Shown: positions 1 to 12,294 of the stretch, piece by piece
Numbering within the stretch: the first letter of the stretch is position 1
How the letters are laid out: the number at the start of each line of letters is the position of its first letter
Origin: Cenococcum geophilum 1.58
Lineage: Eukaryota; Ascomycota; Dothideomycetes; Gloniales; Gloniaceae
Assembly (NCBI GenBank): GCA_001692895.1
Contig: KV748183.1
Location: forward strand, 1,550,001 to 1,614,000
DNA length: 64,000 bases
Direction of reading: 5' to 3'
Program-made: the position numbers and the translations under genes
Notes under the pieces: model-generated
Database searches by the model: none
The model's input: only the letters and a program-made list of their open reading frames with translations
What the model was told of the DNA's origin: nothing

Positions 1-830
1 TTAATATCTATTCCCTTCTATTTGCTACTAGTAATATATAATTATACCTAGGTTCACTATAAGTGTTTTTATCTTTGCTATACCATAAGAGCTTAGTATA
101 CAAAATACCAGAAGACGTAAAAAAAATATTTAGTAAACGTTGTTGTAATATAAGAGTAAACACTTAAGCCATTAATACATAACTAATTTTCTATTATAGT
201 AAATACAGGCTTAATAAAAACTGTGGTGCGCCTCTATAGGTCTATACAGAGGCCTAAGAAGCTTATATAAGAATTTCTTCTAGGTGACTGCAAATATATA
301 TTAAACTAAGAGGCTTACTTAAATATGTATAAGAAGGTAAAAGAGGAAATAATTTAACGAATATAAAGGGGGCTGCGCATTACTGGCAAAGGGCGTATAC
401 AATTCTCTTCTTCGTAAATACACTGTAAATAAGCATTTAGGGTAGAGAAACTAAACTATCTCTAATAAAGCATTTGATGTGTTCCAAACCTAGCGATAAG
501 TAATAGTTATATTGTATATCCGGCCCGAACGAAACTTGCTTTAAAACGGCCCCTAAACAATAAGACCTTAGATATAGGCTAGGTAAACCTTAGCATATAT
601 ACTTATAACGTTCTACTAACCGCCCGTCCGTTAAATATATTTGATAGCTTTTAAATGGAATAGCGGTAAATAGCTCTTTGTACACTATAGACGGTATATA
701 CACTAATATTTATAAAGAAACTAATTTATACAATAAATACATCTATAAAAACATCTCTACCTTACCCCCGACGTGCTAAACGTCGATATCCATTAAAGAG
801 AAAAGATACCGACCTATAATACCGTTCATT
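1..830. other. RIP-degraded AT-rich sequence, no gene recognised
   Basis: All frames are interrupted by many TAA/TAG stops and no conserved domain, repeat boundary or RNA gene could be recognised. The composition (frequent TpA, rare CpA, CpG kept) matches the rest of the window, so this is probably another old, mutated repeat whose identity is lost. Confidence 0.5.
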
Positions 831-837
831 TATATTA

Positions 838-1930
838 TACAAAGATCTCACTACGCGAGTTAGTGTTTTAGAGGAGATGTTTAGGCTATCGCCTATAATA
901 TAAGTGGACGAAGCCGCCTTTATCAAGGCCGTTACCGGTCATATTCTCGCCCTTAAGCATTATATAGGAGCTAGACATTTTCGACCCCCAAAGACAAAAG
1001 GAGAGTGGGATTGTCCTATTAAAGATTATAACAGAAATTACTAGCGTCTAGATTTATATCATAAGCATATTAAAACTTTAGAGGGGTTTAAGCATAAGAT
1101 TCTAAGGCATTATCTTAACTAGGATACGTATCTACTGTACAGCCACTAATTTAACTCTCCTACTGGTCTTCTTTAATATAAGCGGAAAGTTTATAGTATA
1201 GAAGCTTTATTACGGACTTAAATATTTACGCCATTTATAACGTATATTAAGAAGAGTATATTATAAGATTATATTATTTTAGAAATGCTTATAGAGATAT
1301 AAACTCGCAACCGGCGGAGGCTAATAATCAAATAAAATAAACGGAAGACTCTACTATTTATACGCCTTATACAAACTCGCCAAAACCTAGCTTTAATAGC
1401 GGTGGCTAAGGAGAATCTATTTCTCTAAGCGCTAAAATAGGCCCCTTAACTTTAAAAGCCGAAGACAGTACTTAGATACCTATTCCAACGTCTTTTATAG
1501 AAGGAGACTTTGAATTCGCTATAGCACTAAGCACTGCACCACGTATAATTAAACCTAAAGCACTAAAAGGTAAAAGGGTATTTAAGTTCTCTATAGCACC
1601 GAGCGCTGCTAAAGAGGGCTTTAGATTTACTATAGATCTATAAACTAATTTTTCTATTAGACCTAAAGTTAGAAGGGATTTTAAGTTAGGGTTATTAAGT
1701 GCCGCTATAGGTAGGTTTAGTAGAAATAGTATTAAAAGGGATTTTAGATATATAGCTCTATATATAGAGTTTCCGGTAGGTAAACTGGGGGGTTATAGTA
1801 AAGGGATTTTTAAATTTAGGATGGAATCTTACGCCGCTATATTTGGAGCGGGCTAGGGTTACTAGTTATAGCTTTAGGACTCTTAATAAAGAGATTAGAT
1901 AAAATATATTTTAAATAATATAAACTAGTT
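838..1930 (+). pseudogene. Decayed coding stretch, unknown protein
   Basis: Two long plus-strand frames can be read here. One runs from about 844 to 1260, the other from about 1260 to 1860, with an apparent frameshift between them. Most stops sit where Gln or Trp would be expected. The first part has a Cys/His-containing stretch (WDCPIKDYN, then LYHKH about ten residues later) that might be a damaged C2H2-like finger. The second part is basic, with loosely repeated Phe/Arg/Lys motifs such as KGKRVFKFS and RRDFKLG. I do not recognise the family. It may be a host gene copy or a transposon accessory protein. Confidence 0.3.
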
Positions 1931-2089
1931 ACGTCTTACTACCTATTAAGTGGGCTTATTTCTATTCTATATATAATAAATTACCATTACTTTCCCTTCT
2001 CTAATTATAGGAGTTAGACTTAATTATCTTAGCTACCTATTATAAATAATACTAATTTTAATAAGAGCTAGCTTAATTAATAGGCGCGA

Positions 2090-3590
2090 TTACTTATATA
2101 TCCCCTCCGCATGCTTTAATAATAGACATTTTATTAATCTCTTCCTTTTAAAGGGCTAGGTCGTACTGTATAATCCATCTCTAATTAGTATCTTCTCTAA
2201 GATAATAGCAACCAATAGTAATAATATTGTTATTATTAGCTAGCTGTTTTTAATCCGGTGATTGTCTAATTGTAAATAGGGTATATTAAGGGAAATCGTG
2301 TTCTTTAACGTATAAGACTTAAAAACTATTATCCCTAGCAGAACTAATAAGGGCATTTATAAACTTTAAAGGTATTAGTAAGCAGAGCTCTTTTTCCTTA
2401 AAGGAAAGAAAACCGGCATAACCTTGTTCTCATTAATTTGCGGCCACTTTAAAATAGCATCGGTTGCACCTTTAAGGACTACAATGCCTTAATTTCGTAG
2501 AAGCTGTAAAATAAAACTAGTAGAGTTCTTATTGGATAGATCTAGCGACCACTCCTTCTAATATCTATGGACTTTAAAGGCAAGAGAGCTTATATCTTTA
2601 ACTTAGAGAAAATCTTAACCTTTATATAACGCGATTTAAATTTAGGGCTAGTTGCCTTACCAATACTAAGAGAACTAGAAAACTAAACACGTAAATAAAA
2701 GTAAAATTTAATTAAGAAACAACCTATACCCTAATAAAGCTTTTATTTATCTAACAATAAGGCGCTCCCTATATGCTATATATTTAGCAATATACTCTTA
2801 ATTTTTATTACTATATACTAGGTGTATAACTACCTAGCGCATTATATCTAACTGCTAGAAAATATTCGCGGCGGAGTTATTTATTACCGTTTAGAATAGC
2901 ATTTTCTAGTAATTAGCTTAGTATTCTGTAATTATCTAGCCATATATATATTACTAACCTCGTTTTAGTTCTAGTATATCTAGTTAATTTAGGGTATTAG
3001 TATAATAAAGGCTTAATAACTAAAAAGCACTAAATCTATTATTACGTCCACTCCGTATATATATACTTAAAACGCAAGTTAGCCCAATAGTACACTTAAA
3101 GAGGTGGATAGCTCTTATACGTATAAGGCAACCATTAATAGAACTTAGCCTTACGCCTAACTTATAAGAAGGGTTAAGTGGGACTTGTTATATACTAATA
3201 TATTTAGAGAAACAGTCCCTGTTTTTAGGATTACTTACTTTTAATATAAATTATCTCTTTTAAGTTAACTACTTAGGAGTAAGGCGGCGGCTCGTTTTTA
3301 TATGACCTTTCCTACTTAATAGTAGCCATCCAACTATATCTCTAACTGGTATTAATTAGTATTTCTTAGACATTATAGAGTTTTATCCTAGGCGCCGGAT
3401 TTAGTTATAACTTAGTGTTACTTTAATACTTACTTATAGATTTTAATCCTTATTTATAATTACTGGCTTATTTAATCTTTAATTAAGAAATAACGACTAT
3501 ATTAAAGCTATAGATTTGGATTCAAATATACTTAGCTAAAAAAGGCAGTAATTGCCACGTTGACTGTAAGTAGCGGCTTTAATTTTTAGC
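2090..3590 (-). pseudogene. Decayed coding stretch, unknown protein (minus strand)
   Basis: On the minus strand one frame is unusually continuous from about 3590 to 2600 once Gln/Trp-type stops are allowed for. A second frame continues to about 2090 (for example KGATDAILKWPQINENKV). The stops are mainly TAA and TAG, as RIP of CAA, CAG and TGG would give. No domain is recognised. The 31-bp tandem repeat lies just beyond its 5' side. A transposon-borne protein is likely but not shown. Confidence 0.3.
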
Positions 3591-3593
3591 ATA

Positions 3594-3685
3594 TCTATAA
3601 TTTAGTAGTCGCGGTACAAAGGCGTCTATAATTTGGTGGTCACGGTATAGAGGCGTTTATAATTTGGTGGTCGCGGTGCGCTACG
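3594..3685. repeat. 31-bp tandem repeat, about three copies
   Basis: Three adjacent copies (3594-3624, 3625-3655, 3656-3685) share the core ataatttggtggtcgcggt with a few transitions between copies. A looser copy may precede them. It does not read as a coding repeat in any obvious frame. Confidence 0.75.
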
Positions 3686-4690
3686 TTTAGGATTTAATAG
3701 TTACCGCGTAAAATACCTCCCCTAGCCCCCCAAAGTTAGCCTATTCTACCTACCCCAATACATCTATAGTCTTATACTAACTTTGTTTACCTTAGAAGAT
3801 AGTATACAACCCCCTAAAAAAGCATTTCTAATATTATATTAGTTCTTCTATAAGTCGCGATAAGATATCTAAGGCTACTTCCCTATAAGTTCTAGTATTG
3901 CTAGCACAGATATAAAGGCGGCAGGTTAACTAGGGCAAAAATATAGTTTCCTTCTCCCTTTACCACTCTTAGTTATTTCGGTTATAAAAATGCATAATTA
4001 TTAGTTTGCCTACGCTACGTATTTCTATATATAGTTTTTTTATTACTTTATACTATTCCGTATTATACTTTATTAGTACTATAAGCCAAGCCACTTTTAG
4101 GAGCATCTTTTACTTTAGGTGCTCCTCCTTTTTATTTTTCCTAAACTTATTATTAGGCTTCTTATTTAGTAGTATAAAAAGCTCTAAAAAGTCTACCCGC
4201 CCTAAGACTTATTATAGCTAATAACTTAGTTACTAGAGTCTCTATTATTTCTTATATTAGTTATCTAGGTTTATAAGGCCACTATATTAAAGAAATCTAT
4301 TAATAGGGAACTAGGTTATAAGTCTATAGAACTTCTATAAGTAATACCGCTAAAGCCCCTACCTAGCACGCTAGGTGCTTATTATCGCCATTTTATTCCC
4401 TTCCCTACTCTAGCCTTCTAGTATAGTACTATTATTCTTAACATTAAGCCAACTTTTAGTATGCGTTTTAATAGCTTTAGGAAGCGTCTCGGTATAGGTT
4501 CTATTTATTATAGCCTAACTTATTATAGAGTGGGAGTGGCGTACGCGTTTAGGCTGTAATGCATCTTTTTAAGTTATAGTAAAATAAATCTAGTCGGATA
4601 AAGCATCGCGGATAATTATACTTGGTGTAATTATTAGCTTTTTTCCAACTATAATAAGTTTAATTATCCTTTTCTTATCTTAGACGGATT
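3686..4690. other. No gene recognised
   Basis: AT-rich RIP sequence. A 71-codon open frame at 4006-4221 begins with a TTG codon and is hydrophobic and low in complexity. It has no recognisable motif and is best regarded as chance in a TpA-rich background. No RNA gene or repeat boundary was seen. Confidence 0.45.
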
Positions 4691-6470
4691 ATTACCTCTT
4701 AGTAAGTAAATAATCTAACCTTTAAAGAAATCCTCTAATATAAGGTAGTAGGTGTGCGTTATAGTATTTATAGTAATATTTTTATCGGAATATATAGGTT
4801 TTTAGAATTATAAATTGCAGGAAAGTAATAAAATTAAAGATAAAAACTCTAATGCCTAAAGCCGTTTAAGTATCCGCTTTTTTACGCTAGTACTTAAGCT
4901 AGGGTAGTATCTATTATAGCGTTTATGGCGTTTATAGTGATTAATTAAGAGCATTTTATATTAAAACTATACTTATCCCTTAACCGGTCAATTTGCGTTT
5001 AACGGTTATTAATAAGAACTAGCTAATTAATTAAGCTGAAATTTAACGCTCGTGCTAAGGAATATAAAGCTTTTAATTTTATAGTAATTTAATATACACG
5101 CTTAATTTTAGAAGTTAAGTCGCTTAATATAAGGTAGCTAGCACTTATCCTTCCTAAAGAACCGTATTTTTTAATATAGTAGGTAATTAATTAGTGAAAT
5201 CTATATAGGCATGCGTTATTTTAAAACTAGTGTTTATATACAGATTACTTACTTATTAGGCGCTTACGGGTTAAAGGATAAATTATAGTTATAAAGTTTA
5301 GGTAATAAGACCTTGGAATCTAATATAAACTATATTCTATAAAATTATAAACCCTATAATATTTACTACTACAATCTAAAAACTAAAACTATAAAAGTAC
5401 GGTAGATAGAAGCTAAGAGTTATTCTATTTAACTTCACCCTTATATCCTTTTAACTCCAAATACTACTAATCGCTAAGAGTATATCCTTTATTAAAATAA
5501 TTAAGGATATACCTAGCACGCTTATGCTAAGCCTTATTACGCACTGTTTTTAATTTCTATAGTTATGCGCAAAAGCTACACTAATATTAGAATTGGCCGT
5601 TCCGGCCTATATAAGATAACTTAATATCCTTAAAAGGAATGGTACCCTTATATATTTAAAGGTGCTACTTAAAGCATTACGTGTTATAGCTTAGGTCCAG
5701 ACATCGTTAACTAGTCGCCGTTTTTTATGGGTATACCTATATTTCTATCTAGAAGTGTAGAGAATTATTATAACGGAACCAATTATTTCTAAATTTGCTT
5801 TTATTTAAATACCTTAGATATACGCACGCGTATTCTTAGGTCTGTTTTATAAAATAGTTAGTATCTTATCTTTACTTAGGAGTAAAGCATAAACAAATAA
5901 TTAGTTAATTAGAAGGTTCCTCTATAATCTTTATACCTAAATTTTAAACTATAGTTATAGACACTGCGTCTAGCTTCTTTATTAAGATAAGGTAAACTAG
6001 GCGAATAGCAATATTAATTTATTTAGATTTAGGATAGGATATAACTATAGGTAATATAGTAGGAGACTACTTTATCTAAAGCTCTAAATTAGGTAAGAAG
6101 CTAGTATAGATATATCTATAACGGATTTCCAATAATCCTAGGCGTGCGTATTATCCTTACTAAAGATGACCACTTATATATCCTAGCGTAGTCTAGAAGG
6201 ATTAGTAATCAACGCATTAAAGACTACGGCCTATATACGTGCTAAAGGGATGCCTTATATAATAAAAGGCGTTATTAATACGGCGTAGGGGCTTTTTATT
6301 AAAGAAAATAAGATTTTTAGGGGATTAATAGGCTTAAAAAGTAGCTTAGGGAATAAAAATACCTAATAGTTAAGATCGCCAAGTAGATTTGCCGGTTTTT
6401 ATAGTATTAGTCTTAATACTAGGCATAGACTAACACTAACGTAAACGTTTTCTATCTAGCTTCTTACCTC
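4690..6470 (-). pseudogene. Long decayed coding stretch, unknown protein (minus strand)
   Basis: Reading the minus strand from about 6470 down to 4690, long blocks stay open apart from Gln/Trp-type stops, with frame changes near 6050 and possibly elsewhere. Recognisable blocks include VVFNALITNPSRL, VVIFSKDNTHA and YWKSVIDISILASYL, then a Cys-containing stretch (CSFCAQLQKLKTVRNKA) about 250 codons later. Together they suggest a protein of at least 500 residues. I do not recognise the family. The size, and the abundant RIP that implies repetition, fit a mobile-element gene or a multicopy subtelomeric gene. This is inference only. Confidence 0.35.
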
Positions 6471-6809
6471 CCCGTTAACCCTTTAGAAGCCTAATCTCTT
6501 TAATAAAGTTTAGTATAAATAAGCCTCCTTAAGTAAAAAGACTTAGAAGTAGGGGCGCTGCTAGTATTAATATATAAACTACTTAGAAAACTAAAACAAC
6601 TTTTCCAAGTAATATCCCTCTATTAGTCCTACTCTCACACCTTATAGGGCCTATAATATATAGGTCACTCATCCCGTATCTCTTATAGGGTCATATAGCT
6701 TAGTTAATACCTAAAGTCAATCGGTCAATTCGCTTACTTCCTCCTTAGACGCTATATTTAATAAAGCTAAACATGAATTAGTATAAGTGTCCTAGCCGTA
6801 ATATAATAA

Positions 6810-7205
6810 AACTAATAATAGGCTTTTCTAACGGCTTATGCCATGCGCCAATTAAGGACTTTAGTAGCTACTTTAGGTATATTCTCGGCCGCTAGTAAGT
6901 TATTTAAACGCTCTAAAAGCTTTTTTTATTTATCTATAGGAATCTTAAACTAAGTAGAGTATATTAGATATAATAAGCAAAGTCGTTTAGCTTCCTCCTA
7001 TATAAGTATCTACCAATCTTTATTATTAAAAGTTAAGGCTATACTTATATCCCTACTTACCAAAAACCGCTTCTATTAAGTTTTAAAATATCCGGCAATA
7101 GCCTATATATTACTAGCTTTAGACCTAGCGGTAAAACTTATTATATGTAGTGGCGTCAAAATAAGAAGTTTAGTATTACTAGGCGAGTGCCGCCTGCTAA
7201 GGCGG
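6810..7205 (+). pseudogene. Decayed coding stretch, unknown protein
   Basis: One plus-strand frame is open for about 130 codons with only two or three stops, all at positions where RIP of Gln/Trp is plausible. Readable blocks include LRTLVATLGIFSAASKLFK and VLKYPAIAYILLALDLAVK. The end passes straight into the short GTTAACC-type repeat. The stretch may belong to the same gene as the plus-strand relic at 7.8-8.9 kb. No family is recognised. Confidence 0.3.
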
Positions 7206-7275
7206 GGCTATTAACCCCATTAACTCCGTTAACCCTATTAACTATATTAACTACGTTAACCTAATTAACCGCTAG
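7205..7275. repeat. Short tandem repeat of a 9-bp ttaacyccr-like unit
   Basis: About seven imperfect copies of a 9-bp unit (cgttaaccc, attaactcc, gttaaccct and similar) follow one another. The period of nine would keep a reading frame, so it could once have encoded a short Asn/Thr/Leu-rich linker in the relic upstream. Confidence 0.6.
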
Positions 7276-7849
7276 CGATATAAAACCGGCTAACGCTATT
7301 AGTCTCCGCTTCCGCCTTTTATATAATAATACTATATTAGTACCTCTCCGGGTGCCCTAACCCTATATTTACCTCTAGTTAGTTTATTAGTTCTCTTTAT
7401 ATTCTAAGGGGCTTATTCTAGCCCTATATCTCACTCTTTATTATAAGCCTATAATAATTACCCTGCTTTATTATAAGACTTACTATATTCCGTTAAATTC
7501 AGTTAGCTATATTAACTTGTTAATATTATAGACCTTTAATAGTAGTTATTTATATCTAGCTTAGAGTTAAGATTTCGGCATATAATTAAAATTGGTCCTC
7601 TAGTCTCTAAATAAATCTACTTATACTATAGTGTGAATTTATATACATACGCCTAAAATTCTTAAAATTGCAGCGCTTATGCATTAAGGGGGAGCTGTAC
7701 TAGTAGCGTTATTGCATTTATCAGCCGCCTAGTGCTCTATTAAATAAATACATTCCGCCAAATATCCTCCTAATTACTGCTGACGCTCCTACTATACCTT
7801 TTATAGCTTTAATACAAGATGCACTTTAATTAATCGCTCTAGCAATACA

Positions 7850-8930
7850 ATCCATTACTATCATATTTAATGTTAATAAAACCTATCGATTTAGATAACA
7901 AAGTTCACTTTATAGATATTCCTAATAAGTTAAGGAGAGCGACTAGTCTAGCGTCTAGTAAGGGTTTTACTAATAATAGTTAATCCAAAGCTACTAGCAC
8001 TAATTACCCGCTTAATATTAATTAACTTAGCTCTCTAAAAACCACCTAGACTGTTAGTTTACACTATTAGCCTTTCCCTAGTAAGACTCCACTAATACTT
8101 TACAAAGTATAACTTAACTAGCCCTTATATAAATAACAAGCCCTTAGCATCCGTATATAAGTCTTAGTTAATTAAGCATAAATTTAAGTTAATAAACATA
8201 ACTTTTAAAGATAGTGATAGTTAGGATAGTATTTTATCTAAGTTTAACAAACCAATATTAGTTTATAAGCAGAAATATTATAGCCTTTTTTATAATACTA
8301 AAGCAAGTAGTAAATAAATAAATAAAGAGAAAGCCATTATATACTTTTTAAGGCAGGATAGGTTTCTGTTTATAAATATTACTAAATAGGTGCCGCATTC
8401 GCTAGCTTAAATTTTAGAGATATACCTAATCCTATATATCTTATACCTTATCCTACTAAGGCTATATATTACTTATATTTGCTAGGTTAAATAATATATA
8501 GGATCTCTTATAACCCTATAACCTAAATATAGAGTTTTAGTATATATCGCCGGTTAGTTTCTTTTCTTAGATATAACTTCTAATAGCTTTACTAATATTT
8601 TTAAAGATTATTATTATAAATAAAGCCTTACGGAAGCCCTAGTCTTAAACTATATAGACACCCCACAAAGATTAAATCCTTATAGAGCTAGGTCACTAAG
8701 TATTGCTTTTAGTTTTATTATAGGATAATATTATAAAAGCCCTATAGGGGAGAACACTAGGTATATATCAGCGCTATTATAGCAATCTTCTTCGCGCTAA
8801 AGAGCCGGCATAGATAGTTAAGGAAGAGGATCTCCTCGTAAAATTGCGTAATAAAAGATTTATATCATAGGAAGATATTAGAAAACATTTTCCAAATAGG
8901 TACTATTGATTAATTAAAAAATTCTATAAA
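7850..8930 (+). pseudogene. Decayed coding stretch, unknown protein
   Basis: Two plus-strand frames are readable, the clearer one from about 8270 to 8790. Examples are KEKAIIYFLRQDRFLFINIT and FLFLDITSNSFTNIFKDYY, then GENTRYISALL near the end. Stops are almost all TAA/TAG at likely Gln positions. The layout (a hydrophobic helical segment, a conserved basic R-S-L-S-I-A-F segment, then a short tail) loosely recalls the recombinase-like tail of telomere-linked RecQ-type proteins of fungi. The resemblance is too weak to name it. Confidence 0.3.
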
Positions 8931-9011
8931 AAGAGCGAGCTAGGTAGTTAAGCATAGCGTCCTCTAAATACATAGCTAGGATCTTAACGGATTTAGTAGC
9001 TATAGCTTCGG

Positions 9012-9750
9012 TTTTATAAGCTAGGAGGTTATAGGAGCTAAAGGCTTATAGGAGCTAGGGGTCCTATAAGCTAGGTAATTATATAAGTAGAGTAATCTAA
9101 CCTAGCGCCCTTTAATTAATACCTAGCGTATAAATAGGGTATTAATAGGTTTAATAACTTTGGCTTTAATTATGCGAGCTAAATGCTTATAGGAGCTGGC
9201 CGATCCTACAAGCTAGGTAATCGTGCGAGCTAGGTAACCGTGCAAGCATAGTGCTTATAGGAGCTAGGCGATCGTGCAAACTAGGTAATTGTGCGAGCTG
9301 GGTGATCGTGTAAGCATAGTGCTCATAGGAGCTAGGTAATCCTACGAGCTAGGTAATCGTGCGAGCTGGGCGATCGTGCGAACTGGGTAATCGTGCGAGC
9401 TGGATAATCGTGTAAGCTAGATAATTGTGCGAACTGGGTGATTGTGCGAGCTGGATAATCGTGCGAGCTAGATGATCGTGCGAACTGGGTGATCGTACGA
9501 GCTGGATAATTGTGCGAACTGGGTAATCGTGCGAGCTGGATAATCGTGCGAGCTGGATAATTGTGCGAACTGGATAATCGTGCGAGCTGGATGATCGTGC
9601 GAGCTGGATGATTGTGCGAACTGGGCGATCGTGCGAGCTGGATGATTGTGCGAGCTGGATAATCGTGCGAACTGGGTGATTGTGCGAGCTAGGCGATCGT
9701 GCGAGTAGACTGATCGTGTAAGCAGAGTGATTGTATAAGCAGGGTGATCT
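9012..9750. repeat. Minisatellite, 17-bp unit (aatcgtgcgagctggat)
   Basis: From about 9185 to 9740 a 17-bp unit of the type aatcgtgcgagctggat is repeated roughly 30 times. Copies differ mainly by C/T and G/A transitions (cgtg/tgtg, gagctgg/gaactgg). From 9012 to 9185 the array is less regular and contains a longer variant with ttataggagctagg. A segment of about 45 bp (tctaacctagcgccct onward) occurs on both sides, at about 9094-9139 and 9746-9788, in the same orientation. Confidence 0.85.
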
Positions 9751-9789
9751 AACCTAGCGCCCTCTATTAACGCCTAGTATATAAATAGA

Positions 9790-10141
9790 AAGTAAATATT
9801 AGGAAAATACTAGAACTATAAAAAAAAGAAATATATAAGTCCTAGATTTAGAAATATTAAAGAAGTTCTTATATAAAGACCCCTTATATATACTTAGAGA
9901 AATTTCTATATAAATAGCCCTATAAGCATAGCTATAAGTCTAAGCCCCCTTATATAACCTAACTACCCCTCCCCACCACACCGAAATAGATAAACAACCG
10001 CTATATACTATAAGCAGAAAAATAATTTAAATAAAAAGAAAACACTATAGAATAAGTTATATTATCTACTTAAATTACAGCTAATTATAAAGAAAGCTAT
10101 AAAAGAAAGATAAAGTTAAGAGAAAGATAGAGATAGATATA
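9790..10141. other. Probable 5' leader of LINE-1
   Basis: No coding frame is seen. The stretch lies directly before the ORF1 start of the LINE and after the minisatellite, so it may be the LINE 5' untranslated region. The true 5' end could not be located. Confidence 0.35.
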
Positions 10142-12071
10142 ATGGGTTAGCCGTATAAATATTAGTAGGGATATAAAGGAGGAAAAGAATATTACGGGAA
10201 CCAGACATTTAAGAAAAGACTTAAAGAGAGATATAACTACTATAAGGAGTCGTGTAAGAACTGCGTTATAATAGATTATTGCAACAGCGCTAGCTATAAG
10301 GGAAGTTGCCGCTTCTACTATAGCTGGGATAAAGAAATAAGAGAGAATATAGCAGAGGCCAAAACGGGAAGACCGAGAACCCTAGAGGCAATAATTAAGA
10401 ACACCCTATATAGGCCGACTCTACGGAGATTAGTATAGGTAGATAATACACTAGTTAGGAAGCTATTCCTATCTTATAAGAGCTCCTAATACTTATAGGG
10501 GACCCCCTGCCCGGATAAGGTAATAACTATAGTTAAGAAGGAGGCGGACACGGAACCCCTTAGGGAAGAGGATGAACCCCTCTAAACTAGATAGGAGGAA
10601 GTAGGACATATAGTTACGGTAAGTTAAAAAATAGCTATAGAAAAGGCTATAGAAGGGACAGTTAAGATAGGTATAGGGAGAGAAACTACTAAGCTACCTC
10701 CAAAGGAACTAAAACCCTTAGCCTTACTAAGATCCCTCCTAGCCATCTAGGAAAATAAAGAAAAATTATAGCTAAAAAAAGAAGCAGTCCTTAAAACGTT
10801 CGCTAAATATTTAGCTAATAACTTTTAGAATATAGAGAGGTTAACCTAAATAAACTTAGGTAAGACTATAAAGAAAGTGTTTACAATAGTTATAGACGCG
10901 ATTAACTAGACCTCCTCCTTTGGGGCAAAATAGACTCCCCTAGAAAAGAGGGGCAAAAAGGATCCAGAAAGTGGCGGTAAGTTATTAGTACCCTTTAATA
11001 AGAAGAAGATATAAGTACGTAAGCTACAGCCGGTTAAAGACGTATATAAAGGCGAGGCCCCTAATAATGTAGCTTTAATAAGTAAAAAGAAGGAAGGGAA
11101 AAACGACGGTGCCCATACGCTAGCTACCCCCCTTTAGACGCATATACTAAAGAAGAGCTTTAGACCTTAGAACTAGTTAAAGGAGAAAAAAGCCGCTAAC
11201 AGAACATTAGCGAAAGTAGGAAGTGGGAAAAACACGCGTGTTTTCCTACAATTTAAGGGAATAAGACTAGATAAAGTGGTAGTTAAATACGCGGTTAGGG
11301 GTTGCTTAATAAAAGAAGAGAATAAAGGAGTTATACGGGCTAATATAACTAGGAACGCGGTAGTAATCCTAGTTAAGTTAAAATAAGCCGCTAAGTTATT
11401 AGTTAATAAACAGGAGATTATTAAAGTAGCTATAGGGGCAATAGTTATATAAATAGGAAAGAGATAAAATAAGTTCCTTTTTAGGGGTAATGAGGCTAAG
11501 AATAGTAAAGGGTAGCTAGGCTGCGCTTGCCGAAAGCAATATAAGATATAAGGTGGAGAAGAACTAAGGACCCACGGACATTAAGAAGGTGTGCGTAATT
11601 AAGTTAGCCAGCTATAAGGAGAAGTATAACATAATTGTCTTTACTGGCGAAGCTATAAAGGTTAAAAGAAACACCACGCTGTTTGGGGATAGAGTTAGTA
11701 TAGTAAAAATTACGGACAAGACTAGGCTAAGATTCTGCAGGAATTATAAGTTGTTTTACGTTAGCCTTTATAGAAAAGAAAGTAAGTATAAAAACTATAG
11801 AAAGGCAGAGTATAGGGCATGCGATAGAGAAATAAGGTGCGCTACTTACCTAGGCGGACACAAGAGCTTAAACCTAAGATGCCTACTTAGACCAAGAAGA
11901 ACAGAAGACTAGTAGCACTACCTAAGCGAATAGATTATTTAGGCGAAGAGGAAATAGGTCAAGGCCGATCTTAAAGTAAAAGTTAAAGAGGCAACCGTAA
12001 AAGAAGCTAAGAAGGCTAACCCTACCGGGTTAAGGTCTAATAAAGGAAAAGGCCCCATAGAATGGAACTAA
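10142..12071 (+). pseudogene. LINE-1 ORF1 (gag-like protein), RIP-inactivated
   Basis: The frame starts with ATG at 10142 and continues, with TAA/TAG interruptions, to about 11530. After one frameshift it goes on to a stop at 12069-12071. The N-terminal part has Cys-rich spacing (SCKNCVIIDYC) near residue 40. The middle is Lys/Glu-rich. Near 11820-11870 the motif RCATYLGGH followed by RC looks like a CCHC knuckle whose second Cys became Tyr, a change expected from RIP of TGC/TGT. ORF1 proteins of this type bind the LINE RNA in the cytoplasm and nucleus. The last codons overlap the ATG of ORF2. The 108-codon open block at 11589-11912 is part of this ORF, not a separate gene. Confidence 0.7.
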
Positions 12072-12286
12072 ACATTCTAAGTAATAATACGGCCAGGTTA
12101 AGATAGGCCCAAGCGGCCTTCTTAGTATAGGCAGTAGACAGGAAGATAGACATTATCCTCTTATAAGAACTAGCGGTACTAGAGGCCTAAAACAAGGTCA
12201 CAATATTACTAAATAGGTACGAGATGTATAGTCCGTTAGAAGACTAGGGGAAGGAGAGACTAAGATCTCTAACCTTTATAAAAACC

Positions 12287-12294
12287 GGCCTTAG
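12287..12294. repeat. Left 8-bp target-site duplication of hAT element
   Basis: The sequence ggccttag directly precedes the terminal inverted repeat and is repeated exactly at 13328-13335 after the other end. An 8-bp duplication is the hallmark length of the hAT superfamily. Confidence 0.85.

Noticed and set aside
4006..4221. Small hydrophobic open frame as a gene
   Set aside because: Non-ATG start, low complexity, no conserved motif and AT-rich surroundings.
7850..8930. Tyrosine recombinase (Starship captain) or telomere-linked RecQ helicase
   Set aside because: The resemblance is limited to general layout. The catalytic Arg-His-Arg-Tyr set and helicase motifs could not be identified.
9012..9750. 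Regular short repeats resembling a CRISPR array
   Set aside because: The 17-bp units are contiguous with no unique spacers, and the sequence is fungal. It is a minisatellite.
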